Shown here: positions 25,940 to 32,793 of the stretch, one piece after another
Numbering within the stretch: the stretch's first letter is position 1
How the letters are laid out: each line of letters opens with the position of its first letter
From: Eubacteriales bacterium
GTDB lineage: Bacteria; Bacillota; Clostridia; Lachnospirales; Lachnospiraceae
NCBI GenBank assembly: GCA_030524785.1
Contig: JAUNFZ010000017.1
Location: 1 to 40,729, forward strand
Reading direction: 5' to 3'
Length of the DNA: 40,729 nt
Notes under the pieces: model-generated
What the model was told of the DNA's origin: nothing
Database searches by the model: none
The model's input: only the letters and a program-made list of their open reading frames with translations
Program-made: the position numbers and the translations under genes

Positions 25940-27470
25940 CAAAATTGAAAAGACATTGAACAGAGAATTTGCCATTCCCCAAAATGTGGAAGCGGCAAAA
26001 AAGGATGCTTTTGATGAAATTTTAAGCCGGACGAAGCAGACGGACGGCGCGAAGGAGGAAAAGAAAAACAGAAAATGGCAGGGCCTGCGCTCAGGCTGGA
26101 CGAAGGGACTTGCGGGTCTGGCAGCCGCAGCGGCAGCTTTTTCGATGGTATGCATTTCCAATCCGGCGCTGGCGGCAAACATCCCCCTGGTAGGCCACGT
26201 TTTTGAGGAAATCGGAAGCTCACTGGGATTTTCGGGAGACTACAGCAAATATGCAAAGCCGCTTTCCGAGGACGCATCTGCAGCGGGGCAGGAAAGCAGC
26301 GCTTCCGGAGAAGCATCCGCAGCAGGTCAGGAGAATGGCGCCGCCGGGGAAGCATCTGCAGCAGGTCAGGAGAGTGGCGCCGCTGAGAACGTATCCGCAG
26401 AAGAACAGCCTGCAGCAGACGGCGAGTATACAAAAACAGTGGATGGGGTTACGGTAACGCTGTCGGAGATTTACTGCAATGACGCAGCACTTTATATAAG
26501 CATGCTGATTGAGTCTGAGGAAGCTTTCCCGGAAACGCTGACAGACCAGGAGGGCAAACCAGCCATCAACCTTTACGGCAGCAAAATGGCGGTCAGCTTT
26601 CAGCCGGAGCTCCAGCCAATCACAGAGTATTTGGATGGAGAGTTTGTGGATGAACACACCTATGCCGGCGTGCTTCGCATAGATCTGGAGGATATAAACA
26701 AGCGGTACGATGAAGCGACAGGGGAGGTTGAGACCCTAGAGATCCCGGAGGAATTTGACGTTGAGCTGTCCCTGGCACAGATTGTTGGTGACCGGGAAGA
26801 CAGAGGCGGTCTTCCTGAGATGCCCCAGGAACTTACGGATGAATATAACGCCGGCCTGGATGAAAATGGTCTGGACTTCTTAAAGGGAGAGGCCAATACG
26901 GATCCGGAGGTTTATGATAGCCTTACGGACGAGCAGAAAGAGATTGAACACAAGCTTTATAATGCGATGTGGAACTCTTATTACGAGATGTATCCGGAAG
27001 CCGCCGAATACCCAAATAAATACACGAACTGGACTCTGGAGGGCCCCTGGAACTTTAAGGTGGACGTAAAGAAAAACCATGAGGACACTGTGGTGAAGGA
27101 AATCAACGATACAGATGAAAATGGCCTTGGCGTGACTACTGTCACAAAGACGCCCTTTGAGATTACGGTGGATACGGTTGAACCTGATTTTGAAACTGCG
27201 CCCTCGAAAGCCGGCTATTTTGTGGCGGCGGTGGATGCCAACGGAGATCTGCTGCCCTATGGCTCCGGCGGAAGAACAAATGTCTGGGCGATCCAGGACA
27301 GGGACGTATCAAAAATCGACATTTATATCTGCGACTACATTGAATACATGGATGAATTGAAGGGCTATTACTGGTCCGACACTTATGAGACGGACAAAGA
27401 GACAAAAACATTTAAAGAACTGCTCGACGAGAGAGCGCTGCATCATACGGAAGTTGTTTTTGACGAGTAG
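25890..27470 (+). CDS. DUF4179 membrane protein, probable anti-sigma factor
   Basis: A 526-residue protein starting at ATG 25890 (MKKKIDFNTAAKSRLDD), supported by GGAGGAG at 25876-25882; the frame stays open upstream, but only within the sigma gene. Residues 1-70 are a charged cytoplasmic part, about 73-92 a single membrane segment, and IPLVGHVFEEIG marks the DUF4179 domain. Residues 129-171 hold a 13-residue repeat, ASAAGQESxAxGE, three times. The rest is a long extracytoplasmic domain. DUF4179 proteins usually follow ECF sigma genes and act as their anti-sigma partners; no zinc-finger motif is visible. Confidence 0.82.
   Translation: MKKKIDFNTAAKSRLDDKIEKTLNREFAIPQNVEAAKKDAFDEILSRTKQTDGAKEEKKNRKWQGLRSGWTKGLAGLAAAAAAFSMVCISNPALAANIPLVGHVFEEIGSSLGFSGDYSKYAKPLSEDASAAGQESSASGEASAAGQENGAAGEASAAGQESGAAENVSAEEQPAADGEYTKTVDGVTVTLSEIYCNDAALYISMLIESEEAFPETLTDQEGKPAINLYGSKMAVSFQPELQPITEYLDGEFVDEHTYAGVLRIDLEDINKRYDEATGEVETLEIPEEFDVELSLAQIVGDREDRGGLPEMPQELTDEYNAGLDENGLDFLKGEANTDPEVYDSLTDEQKEIEHKLYNAMWNSYYEMYPEAAEYPNKYTNWTLEGPWNFKVDVKKNHEDTVVKEINDTDENGLGVTTVTKTPFEITVDTVEPDFETAPSKAGYFVAAVDANGDLLPYGSGGRTNVWAIQDRDVSKIDIYICDYIEYMDELKGYYWSDTYETDKETKTFKELLDERALHHTEVVFDE
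26272..26388 (+). repeat. 39-bp in-frame tandem repeat in the DUF4179 gene
   Basis: Three imperfect 39-bp copies, each beginning GCATCnGCAGCnGG, encode the 13-residue Ala/Gly/Gln/Ser-rich linker between membrane segment and outer domain. The copy number could change by slippage without breaking the frame. Confidence 0.75.
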
Positions 27471-27483
27471 AGGAGAGGGCAAA

Positions 27484-27660
27484 GGCGCCAGAGTGAGAAA
27501 TCTTTCTGGCGCCAGCCCAGGTCCAGTGCGCGCCAGGACAGAAAAATCCCCCTGGCGCCAGCCCAAGCTTGGTACGCGCCAGGGCAGAGAACTCTCCTGG
27601 CGCCAGCCCAAGCCTGATATGCGCCGGGACAGAAAATCCCCTTGGCGCCGGTCCAAGTCC
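27484..27660. repeat. 45/46-bp tandem repeat built on the palindrome CTGGCGCCAG
   Basis: CTGGCGCCAG occurs at 27506-27515, 27552-27561 and 27597-27606, with a degenerate fourth copy TTGGCGCCGG at 27642-27651 and a partial copy GGCGCCAG at 27484-27491. Spacings are 46, 45 and 45 bp. Each unit also carries a second, weaker CGCGCCAG-like half. The tract fills most of the gap between the DUF4179 and DUF1294 genes and contains no supported gene. Confidence 0.85.
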
Positions 27661-27683
27661 GGCGGCACCTGCCCTGAAATTTA

Positions 27684-27711
27684 TTGACAGAGTTTTCAAA
27701 GCCGGTATAAT
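27684..27711 (+). promoter_or_regulatory. Consensus sigma-A promoter of the DUF1294 gene
   Basis: TTGACA (27684-27689) and TATAAT (27706-27711) match the consensus perfectly with a 16-bp spacer, about 70 bp before the start codon. Confidence 0.8.
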
Positions 27712-27778
27712 AAATATAGAGTGCAGCGGCTAAGAGCCGGGGAGCAGCCGATGCTTTGCCGCCGGGAGGAGACAATAA

Positions 27779-28051
27779 ATGTTGTGGACAATCTGTACAA
27801 TTTATCTGCTGATCATAAATCTGGCGGCCTTTGCCGCCTTTGGCCTTGATAAATATTATGCGATAAAGGGGAAATGGCGCATTTCAGAGCGCACGCTGCT
27901 GACGCTTGCCGGCGCCTTTGGAGCGGTTGGCGCGTTTCTTGGGATGATTCTTTTTCACCATAAGACGAAAAAGAATAAATTTGCCGTCAGCGTTCCCATG
28001 ATGATGGCCCTGCAGCTTTTGATTCTGGCAGATCTTTCCGGTATCCTATAA
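27779..28051 (+). CDS. DUF1294 small membrane protein
   Basis: A 90-residue protein with about three membrane segments (residues 2-22, 39-59 and 73-88) and the family motif FGLDKYYAIKGKWRISERTLL, seen here in part as DKYYAIKGKWRISE, followed by GAFGAVGAFLGMILFHHKTKK. It belongs to DUF1294, whose function is not known. The ribosome binding site GGGAGGAG lies at 27763-27770, and it has its own consensus promoter. Confidence 0.85.
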   Translation: MLWTICTIYLLIINLAAFAAFGLDKYYAIKGKWRISERTLLTLAGAFGAVGAFLGMILFHHKTKKNKFAVSVPMMMALQLLILADLSGIL

Positions 28052-28079
28052 GGCAGGAGGCGGGCAAAGCTTAGCGACG

Positions 28080-28200
28080 GTGGGCCAGCCGCAGCGGCAG
28101 TTCAGAGGGAGATGGGCCAGCCGCAGCGGTAGTTTAGAGGCTGTGGCCGCCGCAGCAGCGGCGGCTGTCCGGCAGCGATGGGCCATTTCGCAGCAGCCAC
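28080..28200. repeat. GC-rich direct and inverted repeats after the DUF1294 gene
   Basis: TGGGCCAGCCGCAGCGG occurs twice, 32 bp apart (28081-28097 and 28113-28129). It is followed by a perfect hairpin GCCGCCGC-AGCA-GCGGCGGC (28146-28165). No gene is supported here. The hairpin may end DUF1294 transcripts, but it lacks a U tract. Confidence 0.65.
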
Positions 28201-28224
28201 AGTGCCGCTGCGGATAGATTATGA

Positions 28225-28253
28225 TTGACAAATAGTGTATAGCCGTTTATACT
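28225..28253 (+). promoter_or_regulatory. Consensus promoter of the riboswitch transcript
   Basis: TTGACA (28225-28230), a 17-bp spacer and TATACT (28248-28253). Transcription would start about 20 bases before the cobalamin riboswitch. Confidence 0.8.
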
Positions 28254-28277
28254 AGGGATGTGTAATTGAATATTGCT

Positions 28278-28448
28278 GTATCAAGTGCAGAGCTTCCAAG
28301 AGAGGTGCTCTGAAAAGGGAATTGGGTGAAAATCCCAAGCGAACCGGTCACTGTGTTCAGGTAGCAGACTCCAAAATGCCATTGCGCCGCCCGTGCGTGA
28401 GAAGGCGGAGCCGGTGTGAATCTGTCAGTCAGGAAACCTGCTTGGTAC
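28278..28448 (+). promoter_or_regulatory. Cobalamin riboswitch aptamer
   Basis: The element has the conserved blocks in order: a GAGGTGCTC stem, AAAAGGGAATTGGGTGAAAA with the GGTGAAAATCC core, CGGTCACTGT (B12 box) and GTCAGTCAGGAAACCTGCTT. The closing P1 helix is visible as GTATCAAG (28278-28285) with CTTGGTAC (28441-28448), one G-U pair. It is transcribed from a consensus promoter and followed by a readable expression platform. The next gene is an L,D-transpeptidase, not a cobalamin gene. Confidence 0.88.
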
Positions 28449-28477
28449 ATGAGATGTGCTCCTGGAGAAAGCGCAGC

Positions 28478-28634
28478 ATCCAACCAGACCGGCCTGTCCA
28501 GTTTGCCGCCGCAGCTGTATGGGTGAACAGCTGCCGAACTTTGAATTTGGATAAATCTCAAAGCAACGAGAATACACAATAAAGAAATACCTCCTTCAGA
28601 ACTCCCGGCGGCAGAAGCTGCCGGGAATTTTTTT
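28478..28634 (+). terminator. Riboswitch expression platform with terminator and antiterminator
   Basis: The terminator is TCCCGGC (28603-28609) with GCCGGGA (28620-28626), followed by seven Ts (28628-28634). TGCCGCCG (28504-28511) can pair perfectly with CGGCGGCA (28606-28613), the left arm of the terminator, and so forms an antiterminator. Between the aptamer and terminator, ATCCAA (28478-28483) pairs with TTGGAT (28547-28552) and encloses an 8-bp hairpin GCAGCTGT/ACAGCTGC (28511-28534), which would hide the antiterminator strand. Confidence 0.7.
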
Positions 28635-28765
28635 GCACCATAGGAGACTGCGTTTCCATAATACAAAGGATGTGCACCTCGCGGCAGCCGTCAAATATCC
28701 GCACAAGTGCGGCTACTTGGCTCGTTGTTCGCGGGAATAAATAAAAAGATAAAGAAGGCGAAAAA

Positions 28766-30193
28766 ATGCCCAGGATGAGAAGAAGCAGAGAGAAGCACTA
28801 CGAGCAGGTACGAGCAAAAAGAAAACGACAGATGAGAAAAAAATTTCTCCTGGCCGCTGCAGGCGTCGCGGTATCGCTCTACGTCGCCGTTGCAGTATAT
28901 TTTGGATTTCATTTTTACGGCGGAACGATACTTTACGGAGCCGACTGTAGCCGTATGACGTCGGCGCAGGCAAAGCAGGCGGTGGCGGAAAAGCTTCAGG
29001 AATATGAAATGCAGATTTGCGGACGGGAGGATATGAAGACACAGATTACTGCCGGGCAGATTGGCCTGAAGTTTAGGGACGACGGCGGTGTGGACAGGCT
29101 TCTTAAAGAACAGTATTCCTTTCTGTGGCCGGTGATGACGCTGCTAAACAGGCAGAGTTCTTTTTCGGCTGCATTTACCTACGACCAGGAAATGGTAAAG
29201 GAGGCCCTGAACGGATTGGACTGCATGGATGAGACAAAGGCTGTGCCGCCCAGCGACGCATATATAACGGCAGAAGGCAGCAAATTTGTGGTGGCCCCGG
29301 AGGTAATAGGCACAACCCTGGACAGTGAAAAAACGTATCAGGCGGTGTGTGATGCGCTGGACGCGGGAAAAAGCAGCATATCGCTGGAGGAAGCCGACTG
29401 CTACAAAAAACCTGCCGTCTTTAAGGAGGACGAAGCGCTGAACAGGGAAGCCGATGCGATCAATGTCTTTATGGGTGCCGATATTACCTATGATTTTGGT
29501 GACCGCCAGGAGATCGTGGATGCCGGGCAGATTCGTGAGTGGCTGGTGAAACAGGCGGACGGCACGTATGCGCTGGATGAGAACCTTGTGGGCCAATACG
29601 TGACGTCGCTGGCCAATACCTATGATACCTTCGGACTGGGCAGAGAGTTTTATACTTCCCTTGGCTATACGGTCAGCCTGTTTGGAGGAGATTACGGCTG
29701 GCTGATGGATCAGGAAGCGACCCTGGAACAGCTTCTTGAGGCGATTCGTAAGAAGTACACCGGGAGGATGGAGCCGGTTTATATTTACTCGGCAATGAGC
29801 CGTGATACCAACGACATCGGAGATACTTATGTGGAAGTCTGCATTTCCCAACAGCGTATGTGGTGTTACGAAAACGGATCTCTTGTAGTAGATACTCCGG
29901 TGGTAACGGGAAATCCGAATACGAATCATGGAACTCCCGCAGGGGGCGTCTGGGCGATTGATTCAAAGATGCGCAATTATACGCTTCGGGGAGAGGGCTA
30001 CGCGGCTCCGGTGGATTACTGGATGGCTTTTAACGGCGACGTTGGAATACACGACCTGGTGTCAAGAAGTGAATTTGGAGGAAGCATTTATCTGACAAAC
30101 GGCTCCCATGGATGCGTGAATACACCGTATGATCAGGTGCAGATCATTTACAGCGTAGTGTCGGTGGGAACGCCGGTCATTGTATATGAATGA
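28766..30193 (+). CDS. L,D-transpeptidase (YkuD domain) with peptidoglycan-binding region
   Basis: A 475-residue membrane-anchored cell-wall enzyme. A basic cytoplasmic start, a membrane segment at about residues 26-48, a long extracytoplasmic PG-binding-type region, and a C-terminal YkuD domain with GIHDLV and the catalytic GSHGCVN are visible. The enzyme makes 3-3 peptidoglycan cross-links or anchors proteins to stem peptides. The ribosome binding site is modest (AAGAAGG). The riboswitch terminator lies 130 bp upstream with no other gene between, so transcription read-through from the riboswitch is the only visible promoter route. A strong terminator follows. Confidence 0.9.
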   Translation: MPRMRRSREKHYEQVRAKRKRQMRKKFLLAAAGVAVSLYVAVAVYFGFHFYGGTILYGADCSRMTSAQAKQAVAEKLQEYEMQICGREDMKTQITAGQIGLKFRDDGGVDRLLKEQYSFLWPVMTLLNRQSSFSAAFTYDQEMVKEALNGLDCMDETKAVPPSDAYITAEGSKFVVAPEVIGTTLDSEKTYQAVCDALDAGKSSISLEEADCYKKPAVFKEDEALNREADAINVFMGADITYDFGDRQEIVDAGQIREWLVKQADGTYALDENLVGQYVTSLANTYDTFGLGREFYTSLGYTVSLFGGDYGWLMDQEATLEQLLEAIRKKYTGRMEPVYIYSAMSRDTNDIGDTYVEVCISQQRMWCYENGSLVVDTPVVTGNPNTNHGTPAGGVWAIDSKMRNYTLRGEGYAAPVDYWMAFNGDVGIHDLVSRSEFGGSIYLTNGSHGCVNTPYDQVQIIYSVVSVGTPVIVYE

Positions 30194-30218
30194 CCCGGAA
30201 AGCTTCCTGAAAACAGAG

Positions 30219-30278
30219 AATCAAAGGAGACTGCTGCTTCGCGATTTTTTCATCGTGAAAGCGGCAGCCTCCTTTTTT
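30219..30278 (+). terminator. Terminator after the L,D-transpeptidase gene
   Basis: AAAGGAG-A-CTGC...GCAG-CCTCCTTTT forms a long stem (left arm about 30222-30240, right arm about 30258-30278) ending in TTTTTT. Confidence 0.75.
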
Positions 30279-30351
30279 GAACTTTTGCAAAAAGATGCCG
30301 CAAATATGCAGAAAAACCCGCGAAATATGTATGTTAAATATATATCTATAA

Positions 30352-30380
30352 TTGTGCTTTTAGACAATAAATGGTATAAT
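30352..30380 (+). promoter_or_regulatory. Probable promoter of the hydrogenase operon
   Basis: TTGTGC (30352-30357), a 17-bp spacer and a perfect TATAAT (30375-30380), 46 bp before hydC. ATTGTGC is repeated at 30392. ATTGT and ACAAT arms flank 8 bases here, a little like a Rex site but two bases too short. Confidence 0.55.
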
Positions 30381-30426
30381 TATTAAAAAATATTGTGCAA
30401 AATATATAATCCGAGGAGGGCGAACT

Positions 30427-30909
30427 ATGCTAGACCAAACGTATTATGAGAAGGCGGATGAAATCATCGCTTTCTACGGCAGAAAACCGGCATCCCTGAT
30501 TCCAATTATGCAGGATATTCAGGGCGTGTACCGTTATCTGCCGGGGGAACTGCTCACCTATGTGGCCGGGCAGATCGGCATCACAGAGGCGAAAGCCTTC
30601 AGCGTCGCTACTTTCTATGAAAATTTCTCCTTTGAGCCCAAAGGGAAATATGTCATAAAGGTGTGCGACGGGACGGCCTGCCATGTGCGCAAATCCACGC
30701 CGATTCTGGAGGCGTTCCAGAAGGAGCTGGGGCTGAGCGCGAAGAAGCATACCACCGATGATATGATGTTTACGGTGGAGACTGTTTCCTGCCTGGGCGC
30801 CTGCGGGCTGGCGCCTACCGTTATGGTAAACGAAGATGTTCATCCCAAAATGACGCCGGAAAAGGTACTGGAGCTGATTCAGGGATTGCGAGGTGAAAAG
30901 CATGATTGA
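30427..30909 (+). CDS. hydC: NADH-dependent hydrogenase subunit HydC (NuoE family)
   Basis: A 160-residue thioredoxin-fold protein with a single [2Fe-2S] cluster bound by C80, C85, C122 and C126 (VCDGTACHV and SCLGACG). NuoE-family proteins of this size form the small subunit of the trimeric [FeFe]-hydrogenase that couples H2 to NAD+ and ferredoxin by electron bifurcation. It has a strong ribosome binding site (AGGAGGG, 30414-30420) and overlaps hydB by 8 bases. Confidence 0.92.
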   Translation: MLDQTYYEKADEIIAFYGRKPASLIPIMQDIQGVYRYLPGELLTYVAGQIGITEAKAFSVATFYENFSFEPKGKYVIKVCDGTACHVRKSTPILEAFQKELGLSAKKHTTDDMMFTVETVSCLGACGLAPTVMVNEDVHPKMTPEKVLELIQGLRGEKHD

Positions 30910-32521
30910 AAACAGAGAAGCGTTGAGAAGTGCGGCTGCGGCTGCCAGGCAGGAATTGGATTCCTATGACTGCCGTATTCTGGTCTGTTCCGGCACCGGC
31001 TGCATTGCAACCGGTTCCCAGAAGATTTATGAGGAGTTCTTAAAGATTGCAAAAGACGAACCTGGCGTCAGTGTTGACTTTGCGCCCCATGACGGAAACA
31101 GCCATGTTGGAGTGAAGAAAACAGGATGCCAGGGCGTATGCGAGCTTGGCCCGCTGGTGCGTATTCAAAAAGGGGACAGGGTCACTCAGTATACGAAGGT
31201 AAAGATTGAAGACTGCAAGGAGATTTTTGAGCGCTCCGTCAGGGGAGACGACGTGGTGGAGAGCCTTTTCTACAGCCAGAAGGGCGTGTCCTACCGCAGT
31301 CCCGACGAGATTCCTTTTATTGCGAAGCAGACCAGAGTTGTGCTGGAAAACTGTGGAAAATTTGATGCGGAATCCTTTGAAGAATACCTGGCAGGCGGCG
31401 GATTTACAGCTTTTGAAAAGGCGCTCTTTGAGATGACGCCAAGTGAAGTGGTGGATGTGGTGGATCAATCCGGGCTGCGCGGACGGGGCGGCGGCGGGTT
31501 CCCCACAGGAAGAAAATGGAAACAGGTGGCCGGGCAGGCGGAAAAAGAGCGCTACATTGTCTGCAATGGCGATGAGGGAGATCCGGGAGCATTTATGGAC
31601 GGTTCCGTGATGGAAGGGGATCCCTATAAGCTGATTGAGGGCATGATGATTGCAGGCTATGCGGTGGGCTCTGCCAACGGCTACATATATGTGCGGGCTG
31701 AATATCCAATGTCGGTGGCACGGCTGAAACATGCGATTGCGGAGCTGGAAAAACGCCATATGCTGGGCGATCACATTCTTGGGACCGATTTTTCTTTCCA
31801 CATGCATATCAATCGCGGAGCGGGAGCCTTTGTCTGCGGGGAGGGCAGCGCGCTGACAGCTTCCATTGAGGGAAACCGCGGTATGCCCCGTGTGAAACCG
31901 CCAAGGACAGTGGAGAAGGGATTGTGGGCGAAACCTACGGTTCTGAACAATGTGGAAACCTTTGCGAATGTTCCGAAAATCGTATTGAATGGAGCGCAGT
32001 GGTACCGTACCATGGGCACAGAGGGAACTCCGGGAACAAAGACCTTTTCTCTGACCGGTACGATTCAGAATACGGGCCTTATCGAGGTTCCCATGGGAAC
32101 TACGCTCAGGGAGATTATTTTTGATATCGGCGGAGGGCTGAAGGACGGCGGAAGCTTCAAAGCAGTACAGATCGGCGGACCTTCCGGCGGATGCCTGACG
32201 GAGGAGCATCTGGATGTTCCGCTTGATTTTGAATCCATCAAGAAGTACGGGGCGATTGTGGGCTCCGGCGGACTGGTTGTCATGGATGACCATACCTGTA
32301 TGGTGGAAGTAGCCCGCTTCTTCATGAGCTTCACCCAGAGAGAATCCTGCGGAAAATGCGTTCCCTGCCGGGAGGGCACGAAGCGTATGCTGGAGATTCT
32401 GGAAAAATTGTTGGAGGCAGGGGAGAGCTTGAGGATCTGGACCGCCTGGAGGAGCTGGCGGAGATGGTTAAGAGCATGGCGCTGTGCGGCCTTGGAAAAA
32501 GTGCGCCGCTGCCGGTGCTGA
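30902..32521 (+). CDS. hydB: Hydrogenase subunit HydB (NuoF family), N-terminal part of a frameshifted gene
   Basis: This frame holds an N-terminal thioredoxin-like [2Fe-2S] domain (CSGTGC...GCQGVCELGP), the NuoF core with FMN and NADH sites (LRGRGGGGFPTGRKW, NGDEGDPGAFMDGSVMEGD in part) and the [4Fe-4S] motif ESCGKCVPCREGTKRM. After EKLLEAGES the frame runs into an implausible Trp/Arg-rich tail and stops at 32521, while the expected continuation is in the -1 frame. A missing G in GGAGGCAGGGG (about 32414-32423) would restore LLEGRGELEDLDRLEEL. The start is ATG 30902, spaced 5 bases from AGGTGA; GTG 30893 is an alternative. The joined protein would be about 626 residues, the HydB length. Confidence 0.85.
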   Translation: MIENREALRSAAAAARQELDSYDCRILVCSGTGCIATGSQKIYEEFLKIAKDEPGVSVDFAPHDGNSHVGVKKTGCQGVCELGPLVRIQKGDRVTQYTKVKIEDCKEIFERSVRGDDVVESLFYSQKGVSYRSPDEIPFIAKQTRVVLENCGKFDAESFEEYLAGGGFTAFEKALFEMTPSEVVDVVDQSGLRGRGGGGFPTGRKWKQVAGQAEKERYIVCNGDEGDPGAFMDGSVMEGDPYKLIEGMMIAGYAVGSANGYIYVRAEYPMSVARLKHAIAELEKRHMLGDHILGTDFSFHMHINRGAGAFVCGEGSALTASIEGNRGMPRVKPPRTVEKGLWAKPTVLNNVETFANVPKIVLNGAQWYRTMGTEGTPGTKTFSLTGTIQNTGLIEVPMGTTLREIIFDIGGGLKDGGSFKAVQIGGPSGGCLTEEHLDVPLDFESIKKYGAIVGSGGLVVMDDHTCMVEVARFFMSFTQRESCGKCVPCREGTKRMLEILEKLLEAGESLRIWTAWRSWRRWLRAWRCAALEKVRRCRC

Positions 32522-32781
32522 GTACCCTTAAAACCTTCCGGAAGGAGTATGAAGAACATATTGTGGACAGGAAATGTAAAGCGAAGGTCTGCCAGGCAAT
32601 GCGCCGCTTTGTGATCAACCCGGAATACTGCAAGGGCTGCGGCAAGTGTGCAAAGAACTGCCCGGTGGGAGCGATTACGGGCGTCCGCAAAGAGTGTTAT
32701 CACATTGATCCGAATATCTGTATTAAATGCGAGGCTTGTAAAGACAACTGTGCGTTTGATGCAGTTTATGTGGAAGCGTAA
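32411..32781 (+). pseudogene. hydB: HydB C-terminal part, displaced into the -1 frame
   Basis: The continuation of hydB: GELEDLDRLEELAEMVKS, MALCGLGKSAPLPVLSTL and FRKEYEEHI complete the NuoF helical bundle. Two [4Fe-4S] ferredoxin motifs follow (CKGCGKCAKNCP and CIKCEACKDNC). Bioinformatic callers may report it as a separate gene starting at ATG 32356, but that start lies inside the upstream frame and has no ribosome binding site. These clusters pass electrons between the flavin and the hydrogenase or ferredoxin, so without them the complex should fail; either the break is a sequencing error or the strain lacks this enzyme. Confidence 0.75.
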
Positions 32782-32793
32782 GGAGGGACGAAT

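Noticed and set aside
27484..27660. CRISPR array
   Set aside because: The units are near-identical over the whole 45 bp, including what would be spacers, and no cas gene is present.
27309..27699. Repeat-bearing minus-strand frames (GLGWRQ- and LGLAPG-type repeats)
   Set aside because: They result from a 45-bp repeat being a multiple of three; there is no ribosome binding site, and part overlaps the end of the DUF4179 gene.
30352..30368. Rex operator at the hydrogenase promoter
   Set aside because: TTGT and ACAA arms are present, but the total is 16 bases instead of 18 and the inner TTAA symmetry is missing.
30180..30386. 68-codon open frame after the L,D-transpeptidase
   Set aside because: It overlaps the end of the transpeptidase gene and spans a strong terminator.
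32400..32440. Programmed -1 frameshifting in hydB
   Set aside because: There is no canonical X-XXY-YYZ heptamer in frame and no clear downstream stimulatory structure, and HydB homologues are single-frame; a deletion or read error is simpler.
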